From contig JALRMN010000027.1 of assembly GCA_024760905.1 (NCBI GenBank), positions 85,001 to 149,000 on the forward strand: a DNA stretch of 64,000 nucleotides. Direction: 5' to 3'. Of this stretch, positions 1 to 12,002 are shown piece after piece; the first letter of the stretch is position 1; every line of letters starts with the position of its first letter. This stretch comes from Plotosus lineatus (taxonomy: Eukaryota; Chordata; Actinopteri; Siluriformes; Plotosidae). A program made the translations under genes and the position numbers. The notes below the pieces were generated by a model. That model saw nothing but the letters and a program-made list of their open reading frames with translations, was not told where the DNA came from and ran no database searches.

Positions 1-190
1 ACAGCAAGACCCATGGCTGGCATTTGATAACCTAGTTAGCTGCAGTAGGAGTTGTCACTGTGGTCCTCCCACTGCAGCTAACTTGGTTATCAAATGCCAG
101 CAATGGGAGGACCACAGTGACAACTGTTGACAGTGTGGCTTGAACCCCCAACTTTATGATCTGTAATCCAGCACCTTACCATGGGGCGAC
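1..190 (-). mobile_element. tRNA-derived SINE, minus strand, internally rearranged
   Basis: This matches the head and middle of the SINE seen intact at 13574-13926, read on the minus strand. The promoter B-box-like piece lies near 130-150 and the head near 160-190. Between 47 and 100 a 54-base block is an inverted copy of its neighbours: 17-46 pairs with 71-100 (one mismatch) and 50-70 pairs with 105-125. Confidence 0.7.
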
Positions 191-344
191 TACTGCCTTT
201 TAATTTTATTTATGTTATTAAATTACTAAATTGGGAACTGATCAAATCTGTTTGGCCTTTCACATATCAGTGAGCATGAGGAAGCTTTGCGGCATAGAGA
301 AGATAATTGCTTACACATGAAACAACTTTGTTTAAGAATGTTAT

Positions 345-465
345 TGTAAATGGTTGTGTCAGGAAGGACATCCGACGTAAAAACCTATGCCAAATCAAAT
401 GTGTGAATCAGATGATTTGCTGAGGCAACCCCTGAAAAAGGGAAAAAGCCAAAAGGAAAAGAACA
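345..465 (+). mobile_element. SINE fragment with RTE-derived tail
   Basis: This has the body and 3' tail seen at 26665-26780 and 58835-58940: a gtcaggaaggacatccgacg block, the ccaaatcaaat block, and an ending like the RTE LINE 3' end (aacccctgaa, then a degraded aagccaaaaggaaaag). The tRNA head is missing, so it is 5' truncated. Confidence 0.7.
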
Positions 466-828
466 TGTACATGTAGATGAGTACACATAATGGTTTGAAC
501 TCTGTGTTTTTGGCCATGGAGAAAGCATAGGGGATAAGCAGTGGTACTTACTGAGAAAATAAGGCAGCACAAGCTACGTATGAGGATATTGTGACAGCAG
601 TTATGTGTGTGTTCTGAATGTATGTGCTTAAAATACTATCCTGGATTTCTTCTCTTCTGGTAAGCTAGGATTTTGACTTTTATATAACTGTCTACTTGCT
701 TCAGTTGGACTTGATTGTTATTACTAATATTTTCAAGTATAGGATTCTTAGCCGGTTCGGTAATGCTTAATCAGCCGTAGTTTCAGGCTTCCTTAATGTG
801 TAAATTGGGGACAAGACCAAGCAAGTAC
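466..828. other. No recognisable feature
   Basis: AT-rich unique-looking sequence. Short ORFs here have no recognisable motif. I see nothing to annotate before the Tc1-like end at 829. Confidence 0.5.
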
Positions 829-2377
829 TAGTCCTTCTCAAAAAATTACCATATTGTGATAAAGTTCATTATTTTCTGTAATGTACTGATAAAAATTAAA
901 CTTTCATATGTTTTAGATTCATTGTACCCCAACTGAAATATGTCAGGTCTTTTATTGTTGTAATACTGATGATTTTGGCATACAGCTCAGGAAAACCAAA
1001 AATTCCTATCTCAAAAAATTAGCATATTTCATCCGACCAATAAAAAAAAGTGTTTTTAATACAAAAAAAGGCAACCTTCAAATAATTATGTTCAGTTATG
1101 CACTCAATACCTAGTCGGGAATCCTTTTGCAGAAATGACTGCTTCAATGCGGCATGGCATGGAGGCAATAAGACTGTGGCACTGCTGAGGTGTTATGGAT
1201 GCCCAGGATGCTTCGATAGCGGCCTTAAGCTCATCCACAGTGTTGGGTCTGGTGTCTCTCAACTTTCTCTTCACAATATCCCACAGATTCTCTCTGGAGT
1301 TCAGGTCAGGAGAGTTGGCAGGCTAATTGAGCACAGTAATACCATGGTCAGTAAACCATTTCCCAGTAGTTTTGGCACTTTGAGCAGGTGCCAGGTCATG
1401 CTGAAAAAATGAAATCTTCATCTCCATAAAGCTTCTCAACAGATGGAAGCATGAATTGCTCCAAAATCTCCTGATAGCTAGCTGCATTGACCCTGCCCTT
1501 GATAAAACACAGTGGACCAACACCAGCAGCTGACATGGCACCCCAGACCATCACTGACTGTGGGGACTTGACACTGGACTGCAGGCATTTTGGCATTTCC
1601 TTCTCCTCAGTCTTCCTCCAGACTCTGGCACCGTGATTTCCGAATGACATGCAAAATTTGCTTTCATCCGAAAAAAGTACTTTGGACCACTGAGCAACAG
1701 TCCAGTGCTGCTTCTCTGTAGCCCAGGTCAGGCGCTTCTGCCACTGTTTTTGGTGCAAAAGTGGCCTGACCTGGGGAATGCGGCACCTGTAGCCCAGTCC
1801 ATTGCTTCCACAGGTCCCCCAAGGTCTGGAATCGGCCCTTCTCCACAGTCTTCCTCAGGGTCCGGTCACCTCTTCTGGTTGTGCAGCGTTTTCTGCCATA
1901 CTTTTTCCTTCCCACAGACGTCCCACTGAGGTGCCTTGATACAGCACTCTGGGAACAGCCTATTCGCTCAGAGATTTCTTTCTGTGTCTTACCCTCTTGC
2001 TTGAGGGTGTCAATGATGGCCTTCTGGAAAGCAGTCAGGTCGGCAGTCTTACCCATGATTGCGGTTTTGAGTAATGAACCAGGCTGGGAGTTTTTAAAAG
2101 CCTCAAGAATCTTTTGCAAGTGTTTATAGTTAATTGGTTGATTCAGATGATTAGGTTAATAGTTCGTTTAGACTACCTTTTCATGATATGCTAATTTTTT
2201 GAGATCGGAATTGAGCTGTATGCCAAAATCATCAGAATTAAAACAATAAAAGACCTGAAATATTTCATTTGGTGTCCAATGAATCTAAAATATATGAAAG
2301 TTTAATTTTTATCAGTACATTACAGAAAATAATGAACTTTATCACAATATGCTAATTTTTTGAGAAGGACGAGTATA
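829..2377 (-). mobile_element. Tc1-like DNA transposon with long inverted repeats
   Basis: Both ends read tagtccttctcaaaaaatta (left, 829 onward) or its complement (right, ending near 2375), next to TA. The inverted repeats extend about 210 bases and have internal blocks in common, such as the tttggcatacagctc block near 975 and its complement near 2220. The transposase is on the minus strand. Long-IR Tc1 elements of this type are abundant in fish. The same terminal sequence recurs at 48567 and 50715. Confidence 0.9.
1104..2056 (-). pseudogene. Tc1-like transposase, inactivated
   Basis: This is the DDE transposase that cuts and pastes the surrounding element by binding its inverted repeats. 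The start is the methionine of MGKTADLTAFQKAIID (2056). An N-terminal paired-type helix-turn-helix (KTQKEISERIGCSQSAVSRH) is followed by a GRKKYGRKR-type basic linker. The three catalytic acidic residues are visible: FSDESKF, QHDLAPAQS and SPDLNSRENLW. At least two frameshifts break it, near 1700-1760 and near 1440-1470, and a TAG stands where a tryptophan codon precedes PANSPDLN. The usual length is about 340 codons; about 317 remain. The three key residues survive, so decay is recent to moderate. It cannot make active enzyme. Confidence 0.9.
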
Positions 2378-3149
2378 TAGTGAAGGTATTTCCATAGGAA
2401 CACAGACTGTTTATTTAAACAAGTCCTTGAATAGTGGTAATTCAATAATCTGCTTGGCTTTCAAACAGTAGAACTGTCACCCCTAAAGGGCAGTGGGCAG
2501 GTGTTTGGGACCTGTGATGAGGTTAGGTGCCCCAGTCACCATGGGTCTCTATTGTCATGTGTGTGTGTCATAAGACAGTGAGTAAGAGTAGGACCTGTCT
2601 ATTGACACATGCAAAGACTGGATCCAGCTGATTGTGAGAAAGAAACTGCCAAATTGGTTCAATGGACAAGGCGCAACCAGGGCATAGTGAAACACACAGG
2701 ACACTACTTACCATCCACAGTACCCTGAGTTATCTCCAGTCATCTCGACTGTCATGCCTCTTGACTCAGGCAGACTGGGACGAGAGCGTGAGGCTGGTGA
2801 CCTGCGCAACTGTCCCTCACTTAACTCCAAGTTAATTGCAAGTCATGACTTAACACATACCGCACAACCCCAAAATCCTGTGATGATGGGCAAGTGGCGA
2901 AGCAGCAGGTGTGGATTCACTGGAAGCTGTAGTCATGGACCTACACACAGGCAGCCCAAGCCATAGTCTTTTTCTACTGGACCAAAGCAGCAGTAAAGTT
3001 CGGCAGTCACATGGGTGAATGAGCAGCCCTCTTTAAGATTCACTCCCTGATAGCCTGCTTCACTTCACCTTGGCTAGCAAACCGCGGCTGGCAGGAATCC
3101 CTAAAAGCAGTTGAACACAAGAAAGAGGAAACAAGTCAAGGTACTCAAT
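2378..3149 (+). other. Probable 5' leader of LINE B, otherwise nothing recognised
   Basis: No convincing protein reads through this stretch. It directly precedes the endonuclease region of the B LINE, and part of it (about 2490-3149) may be that element's 5' leader. There is no independent support. Confidence 0.3.
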
Positions 3150-4620
3150 CTTGGCATGTGGAATGTGTGAACTCTGCTGGATAACACCAAAGCAGATGGA
3201 CAAGAAAGGAGAACTGCACTCGTCGCCAAAGAACTAGCTTGCTACAACTTTGACATAGCAGCCCTCAGCAAAACTCACCTTGTGGACAAGAGCCAGGTCA
3301 CAGAGCATGGTAGCAAGTATACCTTTTTTCTGGAATGGACTCAGTAGCACCAAACGGTGAGAGACAGGCATTGAATTCGCTATCAGATCCCACCTCACAC
3401 GAAAATTAATGAAACTCCTAGAGGGTATCAACGATTTTCTGATGTCATTTCATCTCCCACTTGGAAACAACAAAACTATGACACTGATCAGTGCATATGC
3501 TCCAACAATGACCAATCCAGAGGACACCAAGGACAAGTTCTATGAATATCTAGACACCCTGATTGCAGCAGTACCACAGTCTGAGAAACTTTTCGTCCTT
3601 GGAGACCTCAATGCCAGAGTAGGGAGAGATCACCAAACCTTGGAAGGGATCATTAGAAGACCCAGCACTGGCAAGTTCAACAGCAACAGCTTCCTGATCC
3701 TCAAGTTGTGTGCCACCCATGACCTTGTCCTCACCAACACACTGTTCCACCTCCCCACCCATAACAAGACATCGTGGATTCATCCAGGCTCCAGGCGTTT
3801 GTATCTAAGTGACTATGTCATCACCAGGAAGAGGGATGTACAGGATGTGAGAGTGATTAAAGCCATTTGTGGTGACGACTGCTGGACAGATCATGGACTC
3901 ACAGTGCCCAAGTGCAAACCTCACATCCTGCCCATGAGATGACCCCAAGGCCAGAAGACTGCAAAGAGGCTGAACATGTCCGAGCTGAAGAACATCAACA
4001 TTGCACAATAATTCTCTAGAGGCCCTTACAAAAGGCTACAACACACACGACAAAATGATCCAGACAGCACAGAGAAACTGTGGGCAGAATTCAGAGTTGT
4101 GGTGCACACCACAGCCTTTGTACACCTCGGCCCTTCAACTCGCAAGCACCAGGATTGGTTCAATGAGAACGGCGAGGAGGTATAGGCACTTCTGTCAGAA
4201 AAACACCAGCTGTTAAGAACACACCAGAATGATCTCTCGTCATGAGCGAAGAAAGACGCCTTCAACGGGGCAAAAAACAAGGTACAAAAGAAACTCTGTC
4301 ATATGCAAGACTCATGATACAGCGAAAAGAAAGAAGAAATACAGGGCAAAGCAGACAGTCACAACACCAAGTGTTTCTATGATGCCTTGCAGACTGTCCA
4401 CTGTCTTCTCCCCCTCCTCACTGCAGATGGGACATAGCTGCTGACTGAGAAGAAGCAGATTCTGGAAAGGTGCGCTGAACACTTCAACCAGGTCCTAAAC
4501 CACCCTGCCATGATCAACGATTAGGCCATCACCGACCTGCTTCAAGTAGAGATAAAAAGAACCTCAGCAATCTCCCCACATACAGATATAGAGGATACAG
4601 AGGAGAGACTGAGATGGAGA
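3150..4620 (+). mobile_element. LINE B fragment (APE-type endonuclease, before RT)
   Basis: Read across frameshifts, the + strand encodes an APE-type endonuclease: MWNV near 3157, then SAYAP (3505), GDLNARVG (3600), TSWIHPGS and the terminal WTDHGLTV block (near 3885). The linker before the RT follows (QDWFNENGEE near 4150, LLTADG near 4420, AEHFNQVLNHP near 4480). A stop interrupts the region before 3409 and there are several more after 3940. The piece ends before the RT domain, where the R LINE copy at 4628 begins. The clade is not assigned. The same family recurs at 28000-31330 and 47655-48556. Confidence 0.8.
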
Positions 4621-4627
4621 GCAGCTG

Positions 4628-6240
4628 AAAGAAGATCTTGTTCTTCTCCTTTCGGCTTTTCCCTTCAGGGGTCGCCACAAAGAATCATCTGCCTCCATCT
4701 CACCCTATCCTTTGCATCTTCTTCTCTTACACCAACTACCTTCATGTCCTCCTTCACCACATCCATGAATCGTCTCTTTGGTCTTCTTCTAGGCCTTCTA
4801 CCTGGTAGTTCAAACCTCAGCATCTGACTACCAATATATTCACTATAGCTCCTCTGTACATGTCCAAACCATCTCAATCTAGCCTCTCTGATTTTGTCTC
4901 CAAAACATCTTACATGTGCTGTCCCTCTGATGTACTCAATTCTGATCCTATCCATCCTCGTTACTCCCAGAGAGAACCTCAACATTTTCATCTCCGCTAC
5001 CTCCAGCTCCTGCCTCCAGTATTTTACCCAGGGCCACTTCATTCTCTTCAATGCCCTCCTCACTTCACCCTTACTAATTTGTGCTACTTCCCGGTCCTCG
5101 ACGATCACGTCTTCTCTTTTTTCTCTCTCATTTTCCTCATTCATCAGCTCTTCAAAGTGTTCTTTCCATCTTCCCAGCACACTACTGTAATAAGTCAATA
5201 CATCCATCTCTATTTCTCTGCTGTGCCAACCTGTATAAATCATTTTCTGTTTCTTTACTTTCCAACAGAGCATACAAGTCATCATACGCTCTCTGTTTGG
5301 CCTTTGACACCGCTACCTTCGCCTGACGCTGTGTCTCTCTGTAGTCCTGTTTACTCTCTTCGGTTTCCTACCTCCACTTTTATAAGTCACCCTATGCTCC
5401 TGTCTCTTCTGGAAGAAAGTATTCACCACAGCCATTTCCATCCTTTTTGCAAAATCCACCAACATCTGTCCTTCTGCGTTCCTGTCCTGGATACCAAACT
5501 GCCCATCACTTCCTCCTCCCCTCTTTTTTCTTGCACCGACATGTCCATTGAAGACTGTCCCAATGACCACTCTTTCACCTCTGGGTTACTCTGCATCACT
5601 TCGTCTTACTCACTCCATAATCTCTCCTTCTCTTCTAGCTCACATCCTGCCTGTGGGGCATAAGCACTAACAACACTGAACATCACGCCTTCAGTTTCTA
5701 ACTTGAGACTCATCACTCTGTCTGATACTCTTTTCACTTTTAGAACATTCCTGACAAACTTCTCCTTCAAGATGACTCCTACTCCATATCTCTTCCCATC
5801 CACACCATGAAAAAACAGCTTAAACCCCGCTCCTAAGCGTCTAGCCTTGCTACCTTTCCACCTGGTCTCCTGAACACACAGTATGTCCACCTTCCTCCTC
5901 TGCATCATGTCAGCCAGCTCTCTACCTTTTCCGGTCATAGTTCCAAAATTCAAAGTCCCTACTTTCAGTCCTAGACTCATGCCTTTCCTCTTCTCTCTCT
6001 GCCTACTGACACGCCTCCCGCCTCTCCTTCTTCTACGTCTTCGACCAACAGTAGTCCAATTTCAACCAGAACCCTGTTGGTTAACAGCACTGATGGCGGT
6101 TGTTGTTAACCCGGGCCTCGACTGATCCGGTATGAATTTCTTTGTTGTGACTCACATGTTTTATTTGGCATTTGTTTTACGCCGGATGCCCTTCCTGACG
6201 CAACCCTCTGCATTTATTCGGGCTTGGGTCCGGCGTGAGG
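4628..6240 (-). mobile_element. RTE/BovB-like LINE (R), copy a, with RT deleted
   Basis: On the minus strand the 5' leader (6240 to about 6045) is followed by an APE endonuclease (GTLNFGTMTGKGRELADMM, VDILCVQETRWKGSK, SAYAPQAGCE). The code then jumps at about 5036 from RRALKRMK to the C-terminal region ([28 protein letters not shown], then [15 protein letters not shown]), so almost the whole reverse transcriptase is missing. The 3' end carries the cgacccctgaagggaaaagc tail. Similar endonuclease fragments are often labelled craniofacial development protein 2-like in databases, which is the BovB/RTE match. Not active. Confidence 0.85.
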
Positions 6241-6272
6241 GAGGAGACCACCCCCCCCATGGCTGCATTAAA

Positions 6273-6311
<39 letters not shown>
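6273..6311. repeat. (TA)n microsatellite
   Basis: An uninterrupted AT dinucleotide run just outside the 5' end of R copy a. Confidence 0.95.
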
Positions 6312-6314
<3 letters not shown>

Positions 6315-6537
6315 GCATCCCTCACTTTCCATGGTTAGTTGGGACCAAGATCCCCACGTGACCATCGGAATCTGCGAAGTACGATCAACCACCCCCAATG
6401 CCCCGTCTGACAGATACGTACATGTATATGTGTATATAATATCAATACATACATATTCAATGCTATAGATGTTTATAACAACAATGTAAAAATGTAAATA
6501 AAATATAAGTACATACACATAAAGAGAGCGCTAATGT

Positions 6538-6840
6538 AAACATCCATAAATCTTCTCTTTGGTATTCCTCTAGGCCTTCTGCCTGGTAATTCCAGCCTCA
6601 GCATTCTACTACCAATATACTCACTGTCCCTCCTCTGTGCATGTCCAAACCATCTGAATCGAGCCTCTCTGACTTTGTCCCCAAAACCTCTTACATGTGC
6701 TGTCCCTCTGATGTACTCATTCCTGATCCTATCCATCCTTGTTACTTCCAAAGAGAACCTCAACACTTTCATCTCTGCTCCCTCCAGCTCTGTCTCCTGT
6801 TTTTCCCCAGTGCCACTGTTTCTAAACCATACAACATCGC
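6538..6840 (-). mobile_element. R LINE, copy b, 3' region
   Basis: Minus strand: EMKVLRFSLEVTRMDRI, GFGDKVREARFRWFGHAQRR and [15 protein letters not shown]. This is the last part of the R protein only, truncated at both ends and followed by AT-rich sequence. Confidence 0.85.
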
Positions 6841-6849
6841 TGGCTTCAA

Positions 6850-7025
6850 AACCGTATTTCAGATTTCATACAAAAATAGTGTACTTTTATCATTTTTAAA
6901 GTGTTTATGGGGTAGTCTTGGGAGCCTTGGAACATATCAGGCGTTTAACATGTAAAATGCGCTCCCTACTTACGAGACTCCCACGTTATGAAAAAAGCTT
7001 GGGGGAGTAGGGGGCCAACTTAAAT
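6850..7025. mobile_element. pogo/Tigger-like element, right-end fragment
   Basis: This matches the right end of the element at 32229-33702 (shared gggtagtcttgggagccttg, then atgtaaaatgc and a ccctacttacga block), without the left end. Confidence 0.6.
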
Positions 7026-7059
7026 ATATATATAAGCCAAAGGTGTGGGTTCTGTCTGA

Positions 7060-7168
7060 TTGATCCTCGGCTACAGACTTTTGGAACATGGAATGCCACC
7101 TCTCTGGTGTGGAAAGTGCCTGAACTCGTGCACATGGTCAGGAGACCAACTGGACTCGAGTCAAGTCC

Positions 7169-7219
<51 letters not shown>

Positions 7220-8165
7220 TGTGTGTGTGTGTGTGTGTGTGTATGCTAGAAATCATCCTGGAAGAAGACTTCATTGTCCATGTGGGCAATGACAGTGTAA
7301 CATGGAAAGGTGTGGTGGGTAGGTAGGGGCTCTCTGATCTGAACTTGAATGGCTTTTTGTTTGTTTGTTTGTTCTGTTTTTTGTATTTCTGTTATCATCA
7401 CGGTCTGTTCATCACAAAAACGTGTCCATAAGTGCATGTGACAGCAATACACCCTAGGCTGAATTTCGATTATTCACTTTGTCGTCATGTCATCTGATTT
7501 GCGGTCACGTGTTCTGGACACTCAGTTGAAGAGAGGAGCTGAGCTGTCAACTCATCCTTGGCCCTGATGGCCAAGTCCACAAGGCTGCCCTCCAGATATG
7601 GGGAGACCCAAGCATATAGTTTGGTCTCCTAGGAACATTTGGAGGAGTCTCCTGTCATCTCACCTTCAAGCTCCGGCAGAAATAATATCACATTCCAAAG
7701 GAGTTCAGGAGTCCAGAGGCCAAATTGGCCATGTTCTATGTCTCTAGTTTTGAGTTGACCGCTCAGCGTTGTGACTGGAAGATTATCAATGCCTGTTGGG
7801 GTGACAACTCTGGAATCAGGTGGTGGACACCTGCAGTAACGGGTCTATCAATCTGAAGAAGGAGGCCGATTGGATCCTTGAATGCAAAATCTTGGGTGTG
7901 AGAAGAATTTGGTTGGATCCTCGAAAGAGTCTATCGATTGGCCGTGAGAAGACTGAACCACCATCTGACGCTTCCTTATGAGGGCTAAGCAGTACTTTAC
8001 AAGCATAGTGGAAATGAGGAGCTGCTTGCCTCGACTGGAAATTTTGTTGTGAATCTAAAAGAATCACATCAAGCCACCCTTTGTGGAAGAGAGAGCGTCT
8101 GGTGGTTTGGGGGGAGGGGGTCCGGAGGAAGTCCAACTTCAATTAAATACTTGAAGTGAATAAAA
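7060..8165 (+). mobile_element. LINE C fragment (APE-type LINE), degraded, with (GT)n inside
   Basis: Plus-strand remnants in order: FGTWNATSLVWKVPELV (endonuclease start), the block VHVGNDSVTWKGVVGR (near 7275), REELS after a stop (near 7535), SGIRWWTPAV (near 7815) and a W-EEFG block (near 7905). Many stops and shifts. A 73-base (GT)n at 7170-7242 sits in the endonuclease. A second piece of this family is at 52125-52640. Confidence 0.65.
7170..7242. repeat. (GT)n microsatellite
   Basis: GT run with one GA interruption, inside LINE C. Confidence 0.95.
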
Positions 8166-8267
8166 TGTATTTTTTTTATCATCCTGTGTTATTATTTGTA
8201 CTTTGTAAGTTTTTAATAATAATTATATATATATATATTTCACATATTATAAGCATTATTTGTCCCC

Positions 8268-8490
8268 CCAGTGCATTTAACTGAGTTATTACAGGCCCTG
8301 TGTCTCACTCTCTGTGGTAAAGATGTTTATGTAAAAGAACCATTGCTGACTTTCATCAAGAGTAGGCTGCATAGCCGTCAGTGTGTTTCTGCCCTGCGAT
8401 GGCCTGGCCAGCTGTCCAGGGTGTACTCTGCCCTTGCCCATAGTTTGCTGAAATGGGTGCCAGCCTCCATGTGACCCTAATTATACGTTA
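8268..8490 (+). mobile_element. tRNA-derived SINE, head truncated
   Basis: Starts in the SINE middle (gcatttaactgagttatta) and continues through the aaaagaaccattgctgact block and the cctggccagctgtccagggt tail to the gtgaccctaatta end. The tRNA-like head is absent. Confidence 0.75.
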
Positions 8491-9258
8491 ATTTTATTTT
8501 TCTACCGTGATAGCACGGATTTAAAATTGAGGTACAAATATTAAAACAGTAGGATGCTATTGCACAGTTTGTTCAGACATCCTTACAAAGGTGCCATTTC
8601 ACAATAATTCTTTTTAATAATTCTTAATAATAATTTAGTAACATGTGACACAACCATACATTATATTCACATATAAACTCACAGTATAATAATAATAATT
8701 AACACTTACCTATTACCAAGAGAGTCACATGTGCACCTTTAATAAGAATCATTGTGTAATAGCTGAGAGACAAAGTGAAAATGATCATCTGATGAACTTC
8801 TCTGTTAAAGTTGTACAGCAGACTAAACAGGACAGTAAAATGGTAGATGGAAGGTAGTGGTCAAAACCACAGGTATGAATGCGAGCTTGCTAACTTATTG
8901 CATACAAGTGCAGCTCTGTGGTTGGAAAAAAGGTTCAGAGCTGCAGTGGCCACTTATTGCATATGGTTCAGCTGTGGTGTAAGAGATGCCATTATTTTAT
9001 TCTCAAATAGAAACAGACATCTAGTATTCGCTACACAGATGCATATGTTTGCCATATTGTAATGGTATGCAGTTGATGAGTAATGCATGCTTTTATAGGA
9101 TATAATGCTTGAAATGAATGATTATAACATGAACACATTCCTTTACCACACATATTAATTACATGTAATAAACAGATTTAGTATAAACAGTACTTGGTCA
9201 TGCACAATGCATACTTAAGAAATCAGACCCGGTTTTCCTTTGGGTCCATGCATGGATT
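8491..9258. other. No recognisable feature
   Basis: AT-rich sequence with AAT-rich patches near 8600-8700. The small + ORF at 8847-9062 shows no motif and is probably chance. Confidence 0.5.
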
Positions 9259-9259
9259 T

Positions 9260-9262
9260 GTG

Positions 9263-9333
<71 letters not shown>

Positions 9334-9356
9334 GTGCGTGTCTGTGTGTGTGTGTG
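9260..9356. repeat. (GT)n microsatellite
   Basis: 97 bases of GT with a few GC and CT variants near the right end. Confidence 0.95.
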
Positions 9357-9574
9357 ATTTTCCTTGACATGGAATATATTATTGTAGGCCGACTAATGCT
9401 CACAAGACTTTCAGTCTGTGGTGCAAAGCTAATTATCTTCTCCTTTTATTGTCTAAGTGAAGAGTACAGTATGCAATTATCCTCAAGAAGTATTTTACTG
9501 CACACTATTCAGAGCTTTGTGGGAAGCAAAGAAAGTACACTCATCAAATTTAGTTGTTAATGCCACAATAAACT

Positions 9575-9686
9575 ACCAGTGCAAGGTGGCACACTGCTGT
9601 ATTGGTTAGCATGTCTGCCTCGCAGCAAGAAGGTCCTGGGTTCAATTCCCTGCCTGGGCGCTTCTGTGTGGAGGTTGCACATTCTC

Positions 9687-9747
<61 letters not shown>

Positions 9748-9995
9748 GTGTGTGTGTGTATGGGTTTCCTCCTGGTGCACTGGTTTCCTCTCACAGTTCA
9801 AAAAACATGCACAATAGGTTATTTGGCTGTTCCAAATCTCCCCGGTGTGTGAATGGTTGTGTGTATTGGCCCTGTGATGGCTTGGTGAGCTGTCCAGGCT
9901 GAACCCTGCCCTCGCCCGGAGTCAGCTAAGATGGCACCAGCTTCTCTCTGACTTTAATTAGGATTAAGTGGTTCAGAAAGTAAATGAATGAATGA
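9575..9995 (+). mobile_element. tRNA-derived SINE, second head type, interrupted by (GT)n
   Basis: The head has tRNA-like boxes (TTGGTTAGCATGTCTGCC and GGGTTCAATTCCC), then ggaggttgcacattctccct, a (GT)n at 9690-9760, and the same 3' tail as the other SINEs (gctgtccaggctgaaccctg, taattaggattaagtggttc). It ends in (GAAT)n. Confidence 0.85.
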
Positions 9996-10424
9996 ATAAT
10001 CCAGTGCAACAAATGGAAGAGTCTAGGCCCACACAGTGAGAAACAGCAAAAATTAGGGAAATATCATATTTGCATACAATAAATAAATAAAAACCTTTAC
10101 ATTGATGATACATTCACATACAATGGACGATATCAAAGGTGAGTGGATCACATCTTGGGTGAATGGTTTCATAAACTCTCTACAGTCAACTGTAGATCTT
10201 ACTCTGTTGCTCGTACTTCGTTTGTTTCAGAAGGTCGAATTAATGGTTTTAGATGCAACCTTCTCTGCAAAAACTAAACAGCACAAAAAAAGCATTTCAT
10301 TTAATTCAATGATGTGTATAGTATGACAGACATCAAAGATGAAAGAAATGAGTAGAGCAAGAGATCTGATGAATTTCCGGCAGAGCCACCCACTTTAGAT
10401 CAAGTTGCAGCTGTGTGGTTATGC

Positions 10425-10426
<2 letters not shown>
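9996..10426. other. No recognisable feature
   Basis: AT-rich spacer between the SINE and the next (GT)n. The + ORF at 10102-10326 has no recognisable motif. Confidence 0.5.

Positions 10427-10494
<68 letters not shown>
10427..10494. repeat. (GT)n microsatellite
   Basis: 68 uninterrupted bases of GT. Confidence 0.97.
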
Positions 10495-10495
<1 letters not shown>

Positions 10496-10638
10496 TCACC
10501 TTGGATGGATTAAATACAGATGTCAAAATGTCTACAACAGAATTCAAAAGTATAAAATAATTTAAAAAATTAAATAGGCATAATATCAAACCAAAAGTGA
10601 AAGGTAATTGGGTATGCAGCCAGAACCGTCTCGACCAG

Positions 10639-11475
10639 GCATCAGGAACCTATGGCTTGCAAGCCAGATGTGGCTCTTTTGATGACTGCATCTGGCTCTC
10701 AGATAAATCAGGCAGCCTTCCTTAACAGATTAAATAATACATAATTTCCCTCTCATTTAAATAAAAATACAGGGGAAAAAATCAAATAAAACAAAAACAG
10801 ATAAATAAATCACACATTTTAATCTATACATCTATTTTCAATGCCACTTGTCGCTGTGGCACGCAGCGGAGAGCCAATCCTTTCTGTACTCCAGTGTGAA
10901 GGAGTGTCCAAAACCTTGTAACTAATTTTATTGGATTATATGCAACAGCCTGCAGGTGTTGTTTTTGGGTCAAGAGGTAAATTTCACTTGAAAAAAACTT
11001 CAACCCGCAGACCAGCTGATTGTCCAAACTCAGAACGAGCTTCCTGTCACATACCAAACACTGCAGAGTGTGAGTCTTGTATTGACCATGTTTGGCTCTA
11101 TGCATGCAAGCAGTCTTTCTCACAGGTGAAAAACATCAAGACCAACCTGCGGTCATGTTTAACAGATGGACGCCTAAACGCCTGCCTAAACGCCTGCATG
11201 AAGCTGAGCCTCACCACGTATCAACCAGACGACAAATCCATCAGCAAAACCATGCAGCACCAGAAGCCACATTAATAGTAAGAAGTACTTTTATTATTAA
11301 CACGTTTGTTATAACAATGTTGTTTAAAATAAAGGTCAGAGTCTAATTATGCTCTAAAAGTGTTGGTATTCTTTTACCAGTTACTTGTATTCAGTATTTA
11401 AAACTTTTGATATGACTCTCAGAGAATTAGATTTTAAAATATGTGTTTTTGGCTCTCTTTGTGACAGAATGAGTT
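10639..11475 (+). mobile_element. hAT-Charlie-like remnant (transposase C-terminus)
   Basis: The left end matches Charlie-type termini (caggcatcaggaacctatgg, then tgtggctcttttgatgact). The interior encodes the end of a hAT transposase: CESCIDHVWLYACKQSFSQV, then KTNLRSCLTDGRLN, which is the dimerisation region. The right end is a worn tttttggctctctttgtgac. Most of the transposase is deleted. A related piece lies on the minus strand at 47186-47655. Confidence 0.75.
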
Positions 11476-11479
11476 TCAG

Positions 11480-11870
11480 CCAGGCCTAGAAATGCAGAAG
11501 ACCGTGTAAGATGCCACAGAGCTGGTTTATTATTATAACGGGGAAAATCACAATAAACACTAAGCACTGGGAACTAAAGCATGGGTAAGTGGGCAAGGGT
11601 GGAACTGGAACCAGGAACCAGAGAGAGCAAAGGGGAACAGAGACGTGAAATGAGGAACAATGTTCTAACCCCAGGATGAGTGCATTGCCCGTCTTAATAG
11701 CACGGTAGATTGGTGAGTGAGATCAGGTATGCACAGTGCAATCTACCCACGTATGTAAGCCACGCCCCGCTGATGGAGCCTGCAGCGCTTGAGCGAGAGA
11801 GAGAGACATGCCAAATTCACAGTCCCCCAACAACACGTGCCATAACACTCTTAGTCAACCCCTGATCCCG
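11480..11870. repeat. Dispersed repeat of about 390 bp, copy 1
   Basis: Shares an opening block (agaaatgcag, then ga-ga-cgtg) and a closing block (ccaaattca-agtccccca) with 14350-14735 in the same orientation. It could be an LTR or a non-autonomous element. No termini are defined. Confidence 0.5.
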
Positions 11871-12002
11871 ATCGCTGGTCTAGATCAAGAATGGCTGGTA
11901 TCCCTGAAATAGAAATCTGTCCTGGATGCCCATAATTCATTCATTTTTAGAGCTCTGTACACCAGAATAAGGTAGTATAAAGTATAAAGTATAATAAGAT
12001 AG

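Noticed and set aside
4860..5663. 267-codon + strand ORF
   Set aside because: It is the antisense of the R LINE endonuclease and C-terminal region; the minus strand carries the recognisable protein.
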